15,062 nucleotides of DNA from Gammaproteobacteria bacterium (GTDB lineage Bacteria; Pseudomonadota; Gammaproteobacteria; Xanthomonadales; Xanthomonadaceae), in contig JAUIJO010000049.1 of assembly GCA_030431185.1 (NCBI GenBank), positions 1 through 15,062 on the forward strand, given 5' to 3'. Shown here piece by piece: positions 1 to 7,984 of the stretch (the first letter of the stretch is position 1; every line of letters begins with the position of its first letter). The translations under genes and the position numbers were made by a program. The notes beneath the pieces were generated by a model, which saw nothing but the letters and a program-made list of their open reading frames with translations, had not been told where the DNA came from and did no database searches.

Positions 1-35
1 CGGAAACTATTCATTCTTACCCGGGAATCTGTTTC

Positions 36-1506
<1,471 letters not shown>

Positions 1507-1523
<17 letters not shown>

Positions 1524-1627
1524 GAAGGGGGAAAAGGGAATGGTGAGCCTCCCCCTTTTCCCACGCCCACGCGGCCGCCACCACGGCGGTCGCCCTCGAC
1601 TTTGCCCGCCCCATTCCCGATTCCCGT
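1507..1627. repeat. GGGAA / TTCCC inverted repeat cluster between pepA and holC
   Basis: The pepA-holC gap contains purine-rich GGGAA units on the left and pyrimidine-rich ATTCCCG units on the right. Perfect inverted pairs are 1513-1520 with 1620-1627 (acgggaat/attcccgt), 1536-1543 with 1611-1618 (gggaatgg/ccattccc), and an internal hairpin 1529-1538 with 1553-1562 (gggaaaaggg/cccttttccc, 14-base loop). On the right, attcccg occurs twice in tandem (1613-1626). The left part overlaps the last codons and stop of pepA. I recall such GGGAAT-type arrays as common between genes in Lysobacter and Stenotrophomonas genomes, but could not check this. The internal hairpin might attenuate read-through into holC; it has no T-run. 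Confidence 0.6.
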
Positions 1628-1646
1628 CCTTCGATCCCCCCCACTG

Positions 1647-2072
1647 ATGCCCAGCGCCGATTTCTACCTGATCTCCAAGCCGCGGTTCCGCGAGGAGCCC
1701 TTGCGCCTGGTCTGCGAGCTCGCCCGCAAGGCCTATGAGAAGGGCGTCCCGACCCTGGTGCTGGCACGCGACGCCGCCCAGGCCGAGCAGCTCGACGACC
1801 TGCTGTGGTCGTTCGACCCGGATGCCTTCATCCCGCACCAGATCGTCGGGGTGGACGTCGACGAGGAGGAGGCCGACGTGCTGATCGCCACGCCCGAGGT
1901 CGACGTACCGCTGCGCGCCATCGTCATCAACCTGCGCGACGGGGCGGTGGAAGGCGCGTTCGAGCGGGTCCTGGAAGTGGTGCCGGCGGACGAAGGCGCG
2001 CGCGGGCCCTTGCGCGAGCGATGGAAGCAGTACCAGGCCAACGGCCTCGACGTCCGGAAACACGACATGTAA
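1647..2072 (+). CDS. holC: DNA polymerase III chi subunit HolC
   Basis: Chi subunit of the clamp-loader complex, 141 residues (E. coli 147). In E. coli it joins the psi subunit to the SSB tail and helps replication on SSB-coated DNA. Family features seen: an N-terminal ADFYLI strand (4-9), a helix rich in L/A/Y (17-31), the A-x2-LD-x2-LW block (45-54) followed by the FIPH motif (61-64), a D/E-rich turn (70-76), and the C-terminal R-x-Y-x2-G-like segment (125-133). The ATG at 1647 was chosen because the family begins just before the FYLI strand; an upstream ATG at 1602 would add 15 proline-rich residues translated from repeat sequence. No clear Shine-Dalgarno is seen. It lies between pepA and valS as in E. 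coli. Its presumed partner psi is proposed at 6113-6571. Confidence 0.93.
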   Translation: MPSADFYLISKPRFREEPLRLVCELARKAYEKGVPTLVLARDAAQAEQLDDLLWSFDPDAFIPHQIVGVDVDEEEADVLIATPEVDVPLRAIVINLRDGAVEGAFERVLEVVPADEGARGPLRERWKQYQANGLDVRKHDM

Positions 2073-2106
2073 CCCCATGCCGGCCCCGCGCCCGCGGGTC
2101 CGGCGA

Positions 2107-2133
2107 CATTCCCGCCCGCATCGCGGGGGAATG
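2107..2133 (+). other. Hairpin in the valS leader
   Basis: An inverted repeat 22 bases before the valS start: cattcc (2107-2112) pairs with ggaatg (2128-2133) and cccgc (2115-2119) with gcggg (2123-2127). The loop is atc and there is a two-base bulge (2113-2114). The stem closes on an alternative ATG at 2131, which argues against that start. It resembles REP-type hairpins of this bacterial group. No T-run follows, so it is not an obvious terminator. A role in valS expression is only possible. Confidence 0.5.
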
Positions 2134-2154
2134 GCCCATCAAGACGAAGCCCCC

Positions 2155-4935
2155 ATGACGAACACCCTCGCCCCCAGCTACGACCCCACCCAGTTCGAAT
2201 CCCGCCTCTACGAGCAATGGGAGTCGAGCGGCGTGTTCGCGCCGTCCGGCGAGGGCGAGCCCTACAGCATCCTGCTGCCGCCGCCGAACGTCACCGGCAC
2301 CCTGCACATGGGCCACGCCTTCCAGCACACCCTGATGGACGCGCTGGTGCGCTACCACCGCATGCGCGGCTTCGACGTGCTGTGGCAGATGGGCAGCGAC
2401 CATGCGGGCATCGCCACCGAGATGGTGGTCTCGCGCAACCTCGCCGCCGAGGGCCGGGGCGAGACCCGCGACTCGCTGGGCCGCGAGGGTTTCATCGCGA
2501 AGGTCTGGGAGTGGAAGGAACACTCCGGCGACACCATCGAGCGCCAGATGCGCCGCATCGGCACCTCCGGCGACTGGACCCGCAAGGTCTTCACGATGGA
2601 CGCCATGCCGGCCGAAGCGGTCGTGGAGGCCTTCGTCCGCCTGCACCAGGAAGGCCTGGTCTACCGCGGCCAGCGCCTGGTCAACTGGGACCCGGTGCTG
2701 AAGACGGCGATCTCCGACCTGGAGGTCGTCAACCAGGAGGAAGACGGCTTCCTGTGGTCGATCCGCTACCCGCTCAGCGACGGCAGCGGCGACCTGGTGG
2801 TCGCCACCACCCGCCCCGAGACCATGCTCGGCGACACCGCGGTGATGGTGCACCCCGACGACGAGCGCTACGCCCACCTGGTCGGCCGGACGGTGGCGCT
2901 GCCACTCACCGACCGCGAGATCCCGATCATCGCCGACGCCTATGTCGACCGCGAATTCGGCACCGGCGTGGTCAAGGTCACCCCGGCGCACGACTTCAAC
3001 GATTACCAGGTCGGCCAGCGCCATGGCCTGCCGATGATCAACATCCTCACCCCGGATGCCGCGATCAACGACAACGCCCCCGAGCAGTACCGCGGCCTCG
3101 ACCGCTACGCGGCGCGCAAGCGCGTCCTCGAGCAGCTCGATGCCGCCGGCCTGCTGGTCGAGGAGAAGAAGCACACGCTGCAGGTGCCGCGCGGCGATCG
3201 CAGCGGCCAGGCCATCGAGCCCTACCTGACCGACCAGTGGTTCGTGAAGATGGACGAGCTCGGCGCGCGCGGACTCGAGCTGGCGGTCGATGGCGACGTG
3301 AAATTCGTCCCCGGCAACTGGATCAACACCTACCGCCACTGGATGGAGAACATCCAGGACTGGTGCATCAGCCGCCAGCTGTGGTGGGGCCACCGCATTC
3401 CCGCTTGGTACGACGACGCGGGCCGCATCTACGTCGGTCGAGACGAGGCCGAGGTCCGGGCGATGAACGAACTCGCGGACGACGTGGCGCTGCGGCAGGA
3501 CAACGACGTGCTGGAGACCTGGTTCTCCTCCGCGCTGTGGCCCTTCAGCACGCTGGGCTGGCCCAACGAGCAGGCCATGGCCGAGCGCGGCCATGCCCGT
3601 TACCTGCCCTCCTCGGTGCTGGTGACGGGCTTCGACATCATCTTCTTCTGGGTCGCCCGGATGATCATGATGACGGACCACTTCGCCGACGAGGTGCCCT
3701 TCCGCGACGTCTACATCACGGGCCTGGTGCGCGACTCGCAGGGTCAGAAGATGTCCAAGTCCAAGGGCAACGTGCTCGACCCGCTGGACCTGATCGACGG
3801 CATCAGCGCCGACGCGCTGGTCGCCAAGCGCACCTCGGGGCTGATGCAGCCGAAGATGGCCGAGAAGATCGAACGGGCCACCCGCAAGGAGTTCCCCGAC
3901 GGCATCCCTGCCTTCGGCGCCGACGCCTTGCGCTTCACCCTGGCCGCGCTGGCCGGACCGGGTCGCGACATCAAGTTCGACCTCGGCCGCGCCGAGGGCT
4001 ACAAGAACTTCTGCAACAAGCTGTGGAACGCCACCCGCTTCGTGCTGATGAACACCGAGGACGTCCGCTTCGAAGGCGTCCCGCGGCCCCGTACCGACGC
4101 CGAGCGCTGGATCCTCGCGCGCCTCGACCAGACCGCCGTCGACGCCGCGAAGCATTTCGCCGACTACCGCTTCGACCTGCTGGGCCAGGCCTTGTACGAG
4201 TTCGCCTGGAACAATTTCTGCGACTGGTTCGTCGAGCTGGCCAAGCCGGCCCTCGGCGGCGATGACGCGGACGCGGCCGACAGCACCCGCCACACCCTGC
4301 TGTACGTGCTCGAACGCCTGCTCGCCCTGCTGCATCCGCTTGTGCCCTTCGTGACCGAGGAGCTGTGGCAGGCCGTTGCCCCGCGCCTGGGCATCGCGGG
4401 CACCACGATCATGCTGCAGCCCTACCCGCAGGCCAGCGACCTGGACACCGAGGGTTTCGGCGCCGCCGAACTGGACATCGAATGGCTGAAGTCGATGGTG
4501 TCGGCGCTGCGTCGCGTGCGCAGCGAGCTCAACGTGGCGCCCTCGCGGCAGGTCCCGTTGCTGCTCGCCGGGGGCAGCGACGCGGAGCACGCACGGGTCC
4601 AGCGCTTCGACTCGCAATTGCGCTTCCTGACCCGGCTGGAGCGGATCGACGTGCTCGAGGATGGCCAGGAAGCGCCGCCGGCCGCCGCCGCGGTGGTCGG
4701 CGAACTCAAGCTGCTGGTGCCGCTGGAAGGCCTGGTCGACCTCGACGCCGAGCGCGCGCGCCTCGACAAGGAGATCAAGCGCGTCGCGGCCGAGATCGGC
4801 AAGTGCAAGGGCAAGCTGGGCAACGAGACCTTCGTCAGCAACGCGCCCGCCGCCGTGGTCGAGCAGGAACGCAAGCGCCTGGTCGAGTGGACGCAGCAAC
4901 ACGACGGCCTGGTCGCCCAGCGCGCGAAACTCTGA
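2155..4935 (+). CDS. valS: Valyl-tRNA synthetase ValS
   Basis: Class I aminoacyl-tRNA synthetase charging tRNA-Val in the cytosol; 926 residues (E. coli 951). The HIGH signature appears as H51-M-G-H54 after PPPNVTGTL, and the KMSKS loop is at 532-536, both intact. The CP1 editing domain, which hydrolyses Thr-tRNA-Val, carries the TTRPET block at 218-223 and a GTGVVKVTPAHDFND block near 280. An anticodon-binding domain follows, and the last 65 or so residues form the charged coiled-coil arm typical of ValS (LDAERARLDKEI, then KLGNETFVSNAP). The ATG at 2155 gives the family's usual N-terminus (SYDP shortly after the start); in-frame ATGs at 2077 and 2131 would prepend arginine- and proline-rich residues translated from a hairpin. 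It follows holC by 82 bases and is convergent with the gene at 4993-5475. Confidence 0.98.
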   Translation: MTNTLAPSYDPTQFESRLYEQWESSGVFAPSGEGEPYSILLPPPNVTGTLHMGHAFQHTLMDALVRYHRMRGFDVLWQMGSDHAGIATEMVVSRNLAAEGRGETRDSLGREGFIAKVWEWKEHSGDTIERQMRRIGTSGDWTRKVFTMDAMPAEAVVEAFVRLHQEGLVYRGQRLVNWDPVLKTAISDLEVVNQEEDGFLWSIRYPLSDGSGDLVVATTRPETMLGDTAVMVHPDDERYAHLVGRTVALPLTDREIPIIADAYVDREFGTGVVKVTPAHDFNDYQVGQRHGLPMINILTPDAAINDNAPEQYRGLDRYAARKRVLEQLDAAGLLVEEKKHTLQVPRGDRSGQAIEPYLTDQWFVKMDELGARGLELAVDGDVKFVPGNWINTYRHWMENIQDWCISRQLWWGHRIPAWYDDAGRIYVGRDEAEVRAMNELADDVALRQDNDVLETWFSSALWPFSTLGWPNEQAMAERGHARYLPSSVLVTGFDIIFFWVARMIMMTDHFADEVPFRDVYITGLVRDSQGQKMSKSKGNVLDPLDLIDGISADALVAKRTSGLMQPKMAEKIERATRKEFPDGIPAFGADALRFTLAALAGPGRDIKFDLGRAEGYKNFCNKLWNATRFVLMNTEDVRFEGVPRPRTDAERWILARLDQTAVDAAKHFADYRFDLLGQALYEFAWNNFCDWFVELAKPALGGDDADAADSTRHTLLYVLERLLALLHPLVPFVTEELWQAVAPRLGIAGTTIMLQPYPQASDLDTEGFGAAELDIEWLKSMVSALRRVRSELNVAPSRQVPLLLAGGSDAEHARVQRFDSQLRFLTRLERIDVLEDGQEAPPAAAAVVGELKLLVPLEGLVDLDAERARLDKEIKRVAAEIGKCKGKLGNETFVSNAPAAVVEQERKRLVEWTQQHDGLVAQRAKL

Positions 4936-4947
4936 TCCGGCGGCCGG

Positions 4948-4966
4948 GCGGCGGAACGTCCGCCGC
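4948..4966. terminator. Possible bidirectional terminator hairpin after valS
   Basis: A perfect 8-bp stem gcggcgga (4948-4955) / tccgccgc (4959-4966) with a three-base loop lies between the convergent ends of valS (4935) and the secreted-protein gene (4993). Its position suits a terminator serving both strands, but there is no T-run on either side. It may therefore be only a stable GC hairpin. Confidence 0.4.
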
Positions 4967-4992
4967 GGCATGAGCCGGGCGCGACCGGGGCT

Positions 4993-5475
4993 TCAGTACG
5001 CCTCGTCGGACACGACGTCGATGGGTTCGCCCGAACGGGCCCGCCGACGTACGACCTGGGGGTCGACGCGGGACAGCGTGCACGCATCGGCCCCGGCCGG
5101 GAGGCGGATCACCGCCCCACGCAGTTCGATGTGGACCGGTTCGCGGGACCGCTTGTGGCTTCGCGTGAAATAGGTGGCCTTGTGGCCACGCAGCACCACC
5201 GCATTCCCGCCCTTCTCCCCGGCCTGCCGGGCCAGTTGCTCGAACGCCCGCGGATAGCTCGCCGCGGGGATGCTGGTCTCCAGCGTGCCCTCCTCGACGC
5301 GCCGGCCCTCTTCGATCGCCACCGTCCCCAGTTTCTCGACATCGCACGACGGGGCTCGCCACAGCACCGGGATCGGCTCCACCACCCCGCCCGCCCGCGC
5401 GACGGGCGTGACGCCGAGCGCCGCGACGCCCAGCGAGGCGACCACGAACGCCATCCCTGCCTTCATCCCCTTCAT
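4993..5475 (-). CDS. Secreted protein of unknown function, possibly YbjQ/RcsF-like
   Basis: A 160-residue protein I cannot assign to a named family. Residues 1-28 form a typical Sec signal peptide (two lysines, a hydrophobic run, then V-A-R-A before G29), so the mature protein is probably periplasmic. No lipobox is present. Cys44 (in PSCDVEKLG) and Cys132 (DACTL) are the only cysteines and could form a disulfide. The central part, AFEQLARQAGEKGGNAVVL (78-95) followed by a basic stretch and RGAVIRL (119-125), follows the helix then G-(A/G)-N-A-V-V then G-x-A-V strand pattern seen in small YbjQ/DUF4156/RcsF-type domains; this is inference from pattern only. The ATG at 5475 was chosen over 5466 because GGAGAGG (5484-5490) sits eight bases before it. 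The gene follows rimI on the same strand after a 155-base gap holding repeats, and may have its own promoter. Confidence 0.8.
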   Translation of the reverse strand: MKGMKAGMAFVVASLGVAALGVTPVARAGGVVEPIPVLWRAPSCDVEKLGTVAIEEGRRVEEGTLETSIPAASYPRAFEQLARQAGEKGGNAVVLRGHKATYFTRSHKRSREPVHIELRGAVIRLPAGADACTLSRVDPQVVRRRARSGEPIDVVSDEAY

Positions 5476-5519
5476 TCCGAACGCCTCTCCGACATCGATC
5501 CTCCCAGACCCTAGTACGC

Positions 5520-5600
5520 CCCGGCTTCGACCGGAAGCCGGGCAAGGCGAGGGGTGGGATTGCGCAAAGCGAAAGCCCGGATCCCGACTGGGGGCCGCTG
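5520..5600. repeat. REP-like hairpin and GGATCC repeat between rimI and the secreted-protein gene
   Basis: A perfect 9-bp inverted repeat, cccggcttc (5520-5528) / gaagccggg (5534-5542) with a five-base loop, is followed about 30 bases on by a gaaagcccggatcc segment and then gggggcc (to about 5597). The second part resembles the spacer after the DUF4124 gene (7877-7900), which suggests copies of one dispersed intergenic repeat. The hairpin also lies 45 bases upstream of the secreted-protein start on the minus strand, so it could be in its leader. Confidence 0.5.
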
Positions 5601-5630
5601 CCCTCGCTCCGCGCGGCGCGGGCAAGGGGC

Positions 5631-6116
5631 CTAGGCGTGCGGCAGCAGTTCGATCGCCATGACCAGCGCGTCCTCGCGGCCCTCGTGGGACGGGTAGTAG
5701 CGCGGCCGCCGGCCGATCTCGTTGAAACCCTCCTGGTGGTACAGCTCGATCGCGCCCCGGTTGGAGGGTCGAACCTCCAGGAACACGCGTTCGGCGCCGC
5801 GCCCGCGCGCGATCTGCAGCAGCGCGCGCAGCAGGCGGCGTCCATGCCCGCGCCCCTGCAAGGTAGGCGCGATGCAGATGTTCAGGACGTGGGCCTCGCC
5901 CGCAGCGAGGCTCAGCAGGAAGTAGCCGACGATGCCGTCCTCGTCCTGCAGCACCCAGGCCGGGTAATCGGCCCGCAGGCAATCGCGGAAGATGCCCATC
6001 GTCCAGGGAAAGGGATATGCCGCGATCTCGACGGCGAACACCGCATCCAGGTCCTCCTCGCGCATCGGCCGCAGGGCCGCGGGCGCATGCAGCGGATCGT
6101 CCCGCTGCGCACTCAT
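5631..6116 (-). CDS. rimI: Ribosomal-protein-alanine N-acetyltransferase RimI
   Basis: GNAT-family enzyme of 161 residues (E. coli RimI 148) that acetylates the N-terminal alanine of ribosomal protein S18 using acetyl-CoA. Seen: the acetyl-CoA loop Q87-G-R-G-H-G92 preceded by the strand LNICIAP (78-84), the catalytic-type Glu114 in FLEVRPSN and Tyr126 in AIELYHQEGF. Their 12-residue spacing equals that of E. coli Glu103/Tyr115. A YY pair follows at 140-141, as is usual in RimI. About 13 extra residues precede the fold (LRPMREEDLDAV begins at 15). The start codon overlaps the stop of the holD-like gene by four bases (ATGA), so the two are probably translationally coupled. holD-rimI is also the E. 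coli order. It is the last gene of the pssA-holD-rimI cluster. Confidence 0.93.
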   Translation of the reverse strand: MSAQRDDPLHAPAALRPMREEDLDAVFAVEIAAYPFPWTMGIFRDCLRADYPAWVLQDEDGIVGYFLLSLAAGEAHVLNICIAPTLQGRGHGRRLLRALLQIARGRGAERVFLEVRPSNRGAIELYHQEGFNEIGRRPRYYPSHEGREDALVMAIELLPHA

Positions 6117-6571
6117 CCGCGCGAGGCCTTGCGTGCGGCGCGCAACCCCTGCCAGAGCGCGCGCTTGGCATGGCTGTCTTCGCGCAGGGCTGCCAGGTCG
6201 AACGCCAGCGCGTCCAGCAATGCCTGTCCCTCGCGCGGGGTGCGCTGGGAGGTGGCCCTGAGCAGGGCGCGATGCAGCGGATCGGACAGGTCGAGCCGAC
6301 CGGGGACCGGCGCGGGCGTGGCGGGGGTTTCGAGGGCCGCCGGCTCGACGACCACCGGCCGCATGGGACGCGGCCGCGGGATCCCCAGCATCGGCCCCCG
6401 GTCCACGGGCGCGGCGCGCGCGTCGGGCGCGGGGGGCGTGTCGACCGGCGTTGCCGCCATGCCCACTGCTCCTTCCACGTCACCTGCGCCATCCGGCTCG
6501 CGCGGCACCAGCACCGGATGCCCGAGTGCCCTCAACCAGCCGCGTTGCTCGGCCGTCCAGGGGAGGTTCAC
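6113..6571 (-). CDS. holD: Putative DNA polymerase III psi subunit (HolD-like)
   Basis: A 152-residue protein that annotation pipelines may well leave as hypothetical. Two ends resemble E. coli psi. The N-terminal segment EQRGWLRALGHPVL (8-21) matches the chi-binding peptide (R-x-W-x-L-x-x-L-G-I in E. coli). The C-terminal segment LREDSHAKRALWQGL (129-143) matches E. coli LRANPTARAALWQQI, including the A-L-W-Q core. Between them, residues 24-92 are low-complexity and rich in Pro, Ala and Arg, and are probably disordered. The folded core is therefore much reduced or diverged. Context agrees: the gene overlaps rimI by four bases, as holD neighbours rimI in E. coli, and holC lies in the same window. 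The start is GTG at 6571, sharing GTGA with the pssA stop. The identification rests on short motif matches plus synteny; the gene itself is secure. Confidence 0.68.
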   Translation of the reverse strand: MNLPWTAEQRGWLRALGHPVLVPREPDGAGDVEGAVGMAATPVDTPPAPDARAAPVDRGPMLGIPRPRPMRPVVVEPAALETPATPAPVPGRLDLSDPLHRALLRATSQRTPREGQALLDALAFDLAALREDSHAKRALWQGLRAARKASRG

Positions 6572-7338
6572 GCCGCGCCCTCCCCCTTGCCGCGCCGCAG
6601 CTTGCGGTACACCCAGTAGACCGGTCCCGACAGCGCGTACAGCGAGGCCATCGCCAGCAGCACCGTCGGTGGATCGATCGCGATCGCCACCAGCACCACG
6701 ACCACGGCGATGATGGCCAGGAAGGGAACCCGATCGTGGCGCGGCCCGCCCTTGAAACTCGAATAGCGCAGGCCACTGACCATCAACAGGGCGGCCAGCA
6801 CCGTGATCCCCAGGGCCACGTAGCGCAGCTGTTCACCGCTGTAACCCAGCTCCTCGGCGGTCCAGACCGCGCTGGCCAGCAGTCCCGCGGCCGCGGGACT
6901 GGCCAGGCCGATGAACCAGCGCTTGTCCACCACCGCCACCTGGGAATTGAAGCGCGCCAGCCGCAATGCCGCGCAGGCGGCATACAGGAACGCCGCGATC
7001 CAGCCGATCTTCCCGGCGGTGATGCTGTCGTACTTGAGCGTCTGCAGCGCCCAGTGGTACATCACCATGGCGGGGGCCAGGCCAAAGCTGATCAGGTCGG
7101 CCAGCGAGTCGTACTGCACGCCGAACTCGCTCTGGGTATTGGTCAGGCGGGCCACGCGGCCATCCACGCCATCCAGGATGCCCGCCACGAAGACCGCGAT
7201 GCAGGCCGTGGAATAGTGCCCCTGCGAGGCGGCGATGATCGCGTAGAAGCCTGCGAACAGGCCGCCGGTGGTGAACAGGTTGGGCAGCAGGTAGATACCG
7301 CGGCCCCGCGGACGTGATGGAGTCGGAGTTTCTTGCAT
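6568..7338 (-). CDS. pssA: CDP-diacylglycerol-serine O-phosphatidyltransferase PssA (CDP-alcohol type)
   Basis: Inner-membrane enzyme of 256 residues joining CDP-diacylglycerol and serine to make phosphatidylserine, the precursor of phosphatidylethanolamine. The CDP-alcohol phosphatidyltransferase signature is complete: D56-G-x-D59-G-x2-A63-R64-x8-G73-x3-D77-x3-D81. Several hydrophobic helices follow (about 95-125, 140-160, 175-195, 215-240). This is the Bacillus-type integral-membrane enzyme, unrelated to the phospholipase-D-type PssA of E. coli. Serine as the acceptor is inferred from similarity and the length; other CDP-alcohol enzymes share the motif. The ATG at 7338 gives the expected short hydrophilic leader before GIYLLPNLFT; an upstream frame start at 7425 would overlap the divergent DUF4124 gene and is rejected. 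No Shine-Dalgarno is visible; TACACT (7351-7346) just upstream could be a -10 box. The stop overlaps the next start (GTGA). Confidence 0.92.
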   Translation of the reverse strand: MQETPTPSRPRGRGIYLLPNLFTTGGLFAGFYAIIAASQGHYSTACIAVFVAGILDGVDGRVARLTNTQSEFGVQYDSLADLISFGLAPAMVMYHWALQTLKYDSITAGKIGWIAAFLYAACAALRLARFNSQVAVVDKRWFIGLASPAAAGLLASAVWTAEELGYSGEQLRYVALGITVLAALLMVSGLRYSSFKGGPRHDRVPFLAIIAVVVVLVAIAIDPPTVLLAMASLYALSGPVYWVYRKLRRGKGEGAA

Positions 7339-7423
7339 GCCGTAGAGTGTATCGCTTGCCTGCCCGCGCCAGCGGTGATGGAATCGTGATCTGCTGGCAA
7401 TTCTGCCGCGAACGGAGTGCGCC

Positions 7424-7870
7424 ATGTCCCGCCCGACCCTGCCCTGCCATCCCGTCGCCCCGCTCTCACGGCGGGGCCTGCTGTTGGCGGCCCTGCTCGT
7501 GGCCTGCCTGCCCGCCCTCGCCGGCGAGGTCTACCAGTGGAAGGACGCCAACGGCGTCACCCACTACTCGGACGCGCCTCCGGCCGGCCAGAACTACAAG
7601 AACCGCAATATCCACACCAGCGACCCCACGGTGGCCCGCCAGGATGGGGATGCCGCCCCGGTGGTGAATGCCCAGTGCGCCTCCGCGCGCGCCAATCTTG
7701 CCCAGCTCGAGAGCGGCACCCCCGTCGGCATCGACGAGGACGGCGACGGCAAGGCCGACGGCACGCTCGACGAAGCCCAGCGCGCGGCGCAGAAGCAATT
7801 GGCCGAGGCCGCCATCCAGGTCCACTGCCAGCCCCCCGCGCCGGTCGCCGGAGCCAGCGACGCCGCCTGA
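7424..7870 (+). CDS. Secreted DUF4124-domain protein with acidic calcium-binding-like segment
   Basis: A 148-residue envelope protein of unknown function. After an arginine pair (16-17), residues 18-33 form a hydrophobic signal sequence ending ALA before G34; signal peptidase I cleavage there is favoured. A DUF4124 domain follows directly (EVYQWKDANGVTHYSDAPP, 35-53), a short beta-type module common at the N-terminus of gammaproteobacterial exported proteins. The C-terminal half has Cys85 and Cys135, which could pair, flanking a predicted helix and the acidic stretch DEDGDGKAD (104-112). That stretch fits the D-x-D-x-D-G-x-x-D pattern of calcium-binding loops. The tail is Pro/Ala-rich. GGAG (7414-7417) six bases before the ATG supports the start. 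The gene diverges from pssA across 85 bases, and a hairpin begins in its stop codon. Confidence 0.88.
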   Translation: MSRPTLPCHPVAPLSRRGLLLAALLVACLPALAGEVYQWKDANGVTHYSDAPPAGQNYKNRNIHTSDPTVARQDGDAAPVVNAQCASARANLAQLESGTPVGIDEDGDGKADGTLDEAQRAAQKQLAEAAIQVHCQPPAPVAGASDAA

Positions 7871-7888
7871 TCCGGCAAAGCCGGGATC
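7869..7888 (+). terminator. Hairpin at the end of the DUF4124 gene
   Basis: gatccggc (7869-7876) pairs with gccgggatc (7880-7888), giving 8 bp with one bulged G and an aaa loop, starting inside the stop codon. It is placed as a terminator but has no T-run. It also belongs to the GCCGGGATCC repeat group seen at 10231 and, less exactly, near 5575, so it may be a repeat doing double duty. Confidence 0.4.
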
Positions 7889-7903
7889 CTTACCGGGGGC
7901 CCG

Positions 7904-7926
7904 GCCTGCCTCGTTCAGGGGCAGGC
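7904..7926 (+). other. Second hairpin upstream of proS
   Basis: gcctgcc (7904-7910) and ggcaggc (7920-7926) form a perfect 7-bp stem with a nine-base loop, 58 bases before proS. The 114-base spacer thus holds two stem-loops. No T-run follows, and no T-box-like or other known leader structure was recognised. Its function is unknown. Confidence 0.35.
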
Positions 7927-7984
7927 TCGCGTCGCACGCCCGCGCACGGCAAAATGGCCGCTTTCCCGTCCAAGACTATCGCCG

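Noticed and set aside
2077..2154. Longer valS starting at ATG 2077 or 2131
   Set aside because: The extra residues are Arg/Pro-rich, come from a hairpin region, and are not part of the ValS family N-terminus.
1927..4971. A 1014-residue open frame antisense to valS
   Set aside because: It mirrors the valS coding strand exactly and shows only low-complexity antisense composition. Long antisense frames are expected when the third codon position is nearly all G or C.
7339..7425. Longer pssA starting at 7425
   Set aside because: The extension is basic, fills the whole divergent promoter region and would overlap the DUF4124 start.
7496..7510. Lipobox LVAC at Cys28 of the DUF4124 protein
   Set aside because: It matches the pattern loosely, but it sits inside the hydrophobic core and is followed by an ALA-G signal peptidase I site right before the domain. 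A lipoprotein is possible but less likely.
7871..7984. T-box or other amino-acid riboswitch before proS
   Set aside because: Two simple stem-loops are present, but no T-box sequence, specifier loop or anti-terminator was seen, and T-boxes are not expected in this bacterial group.
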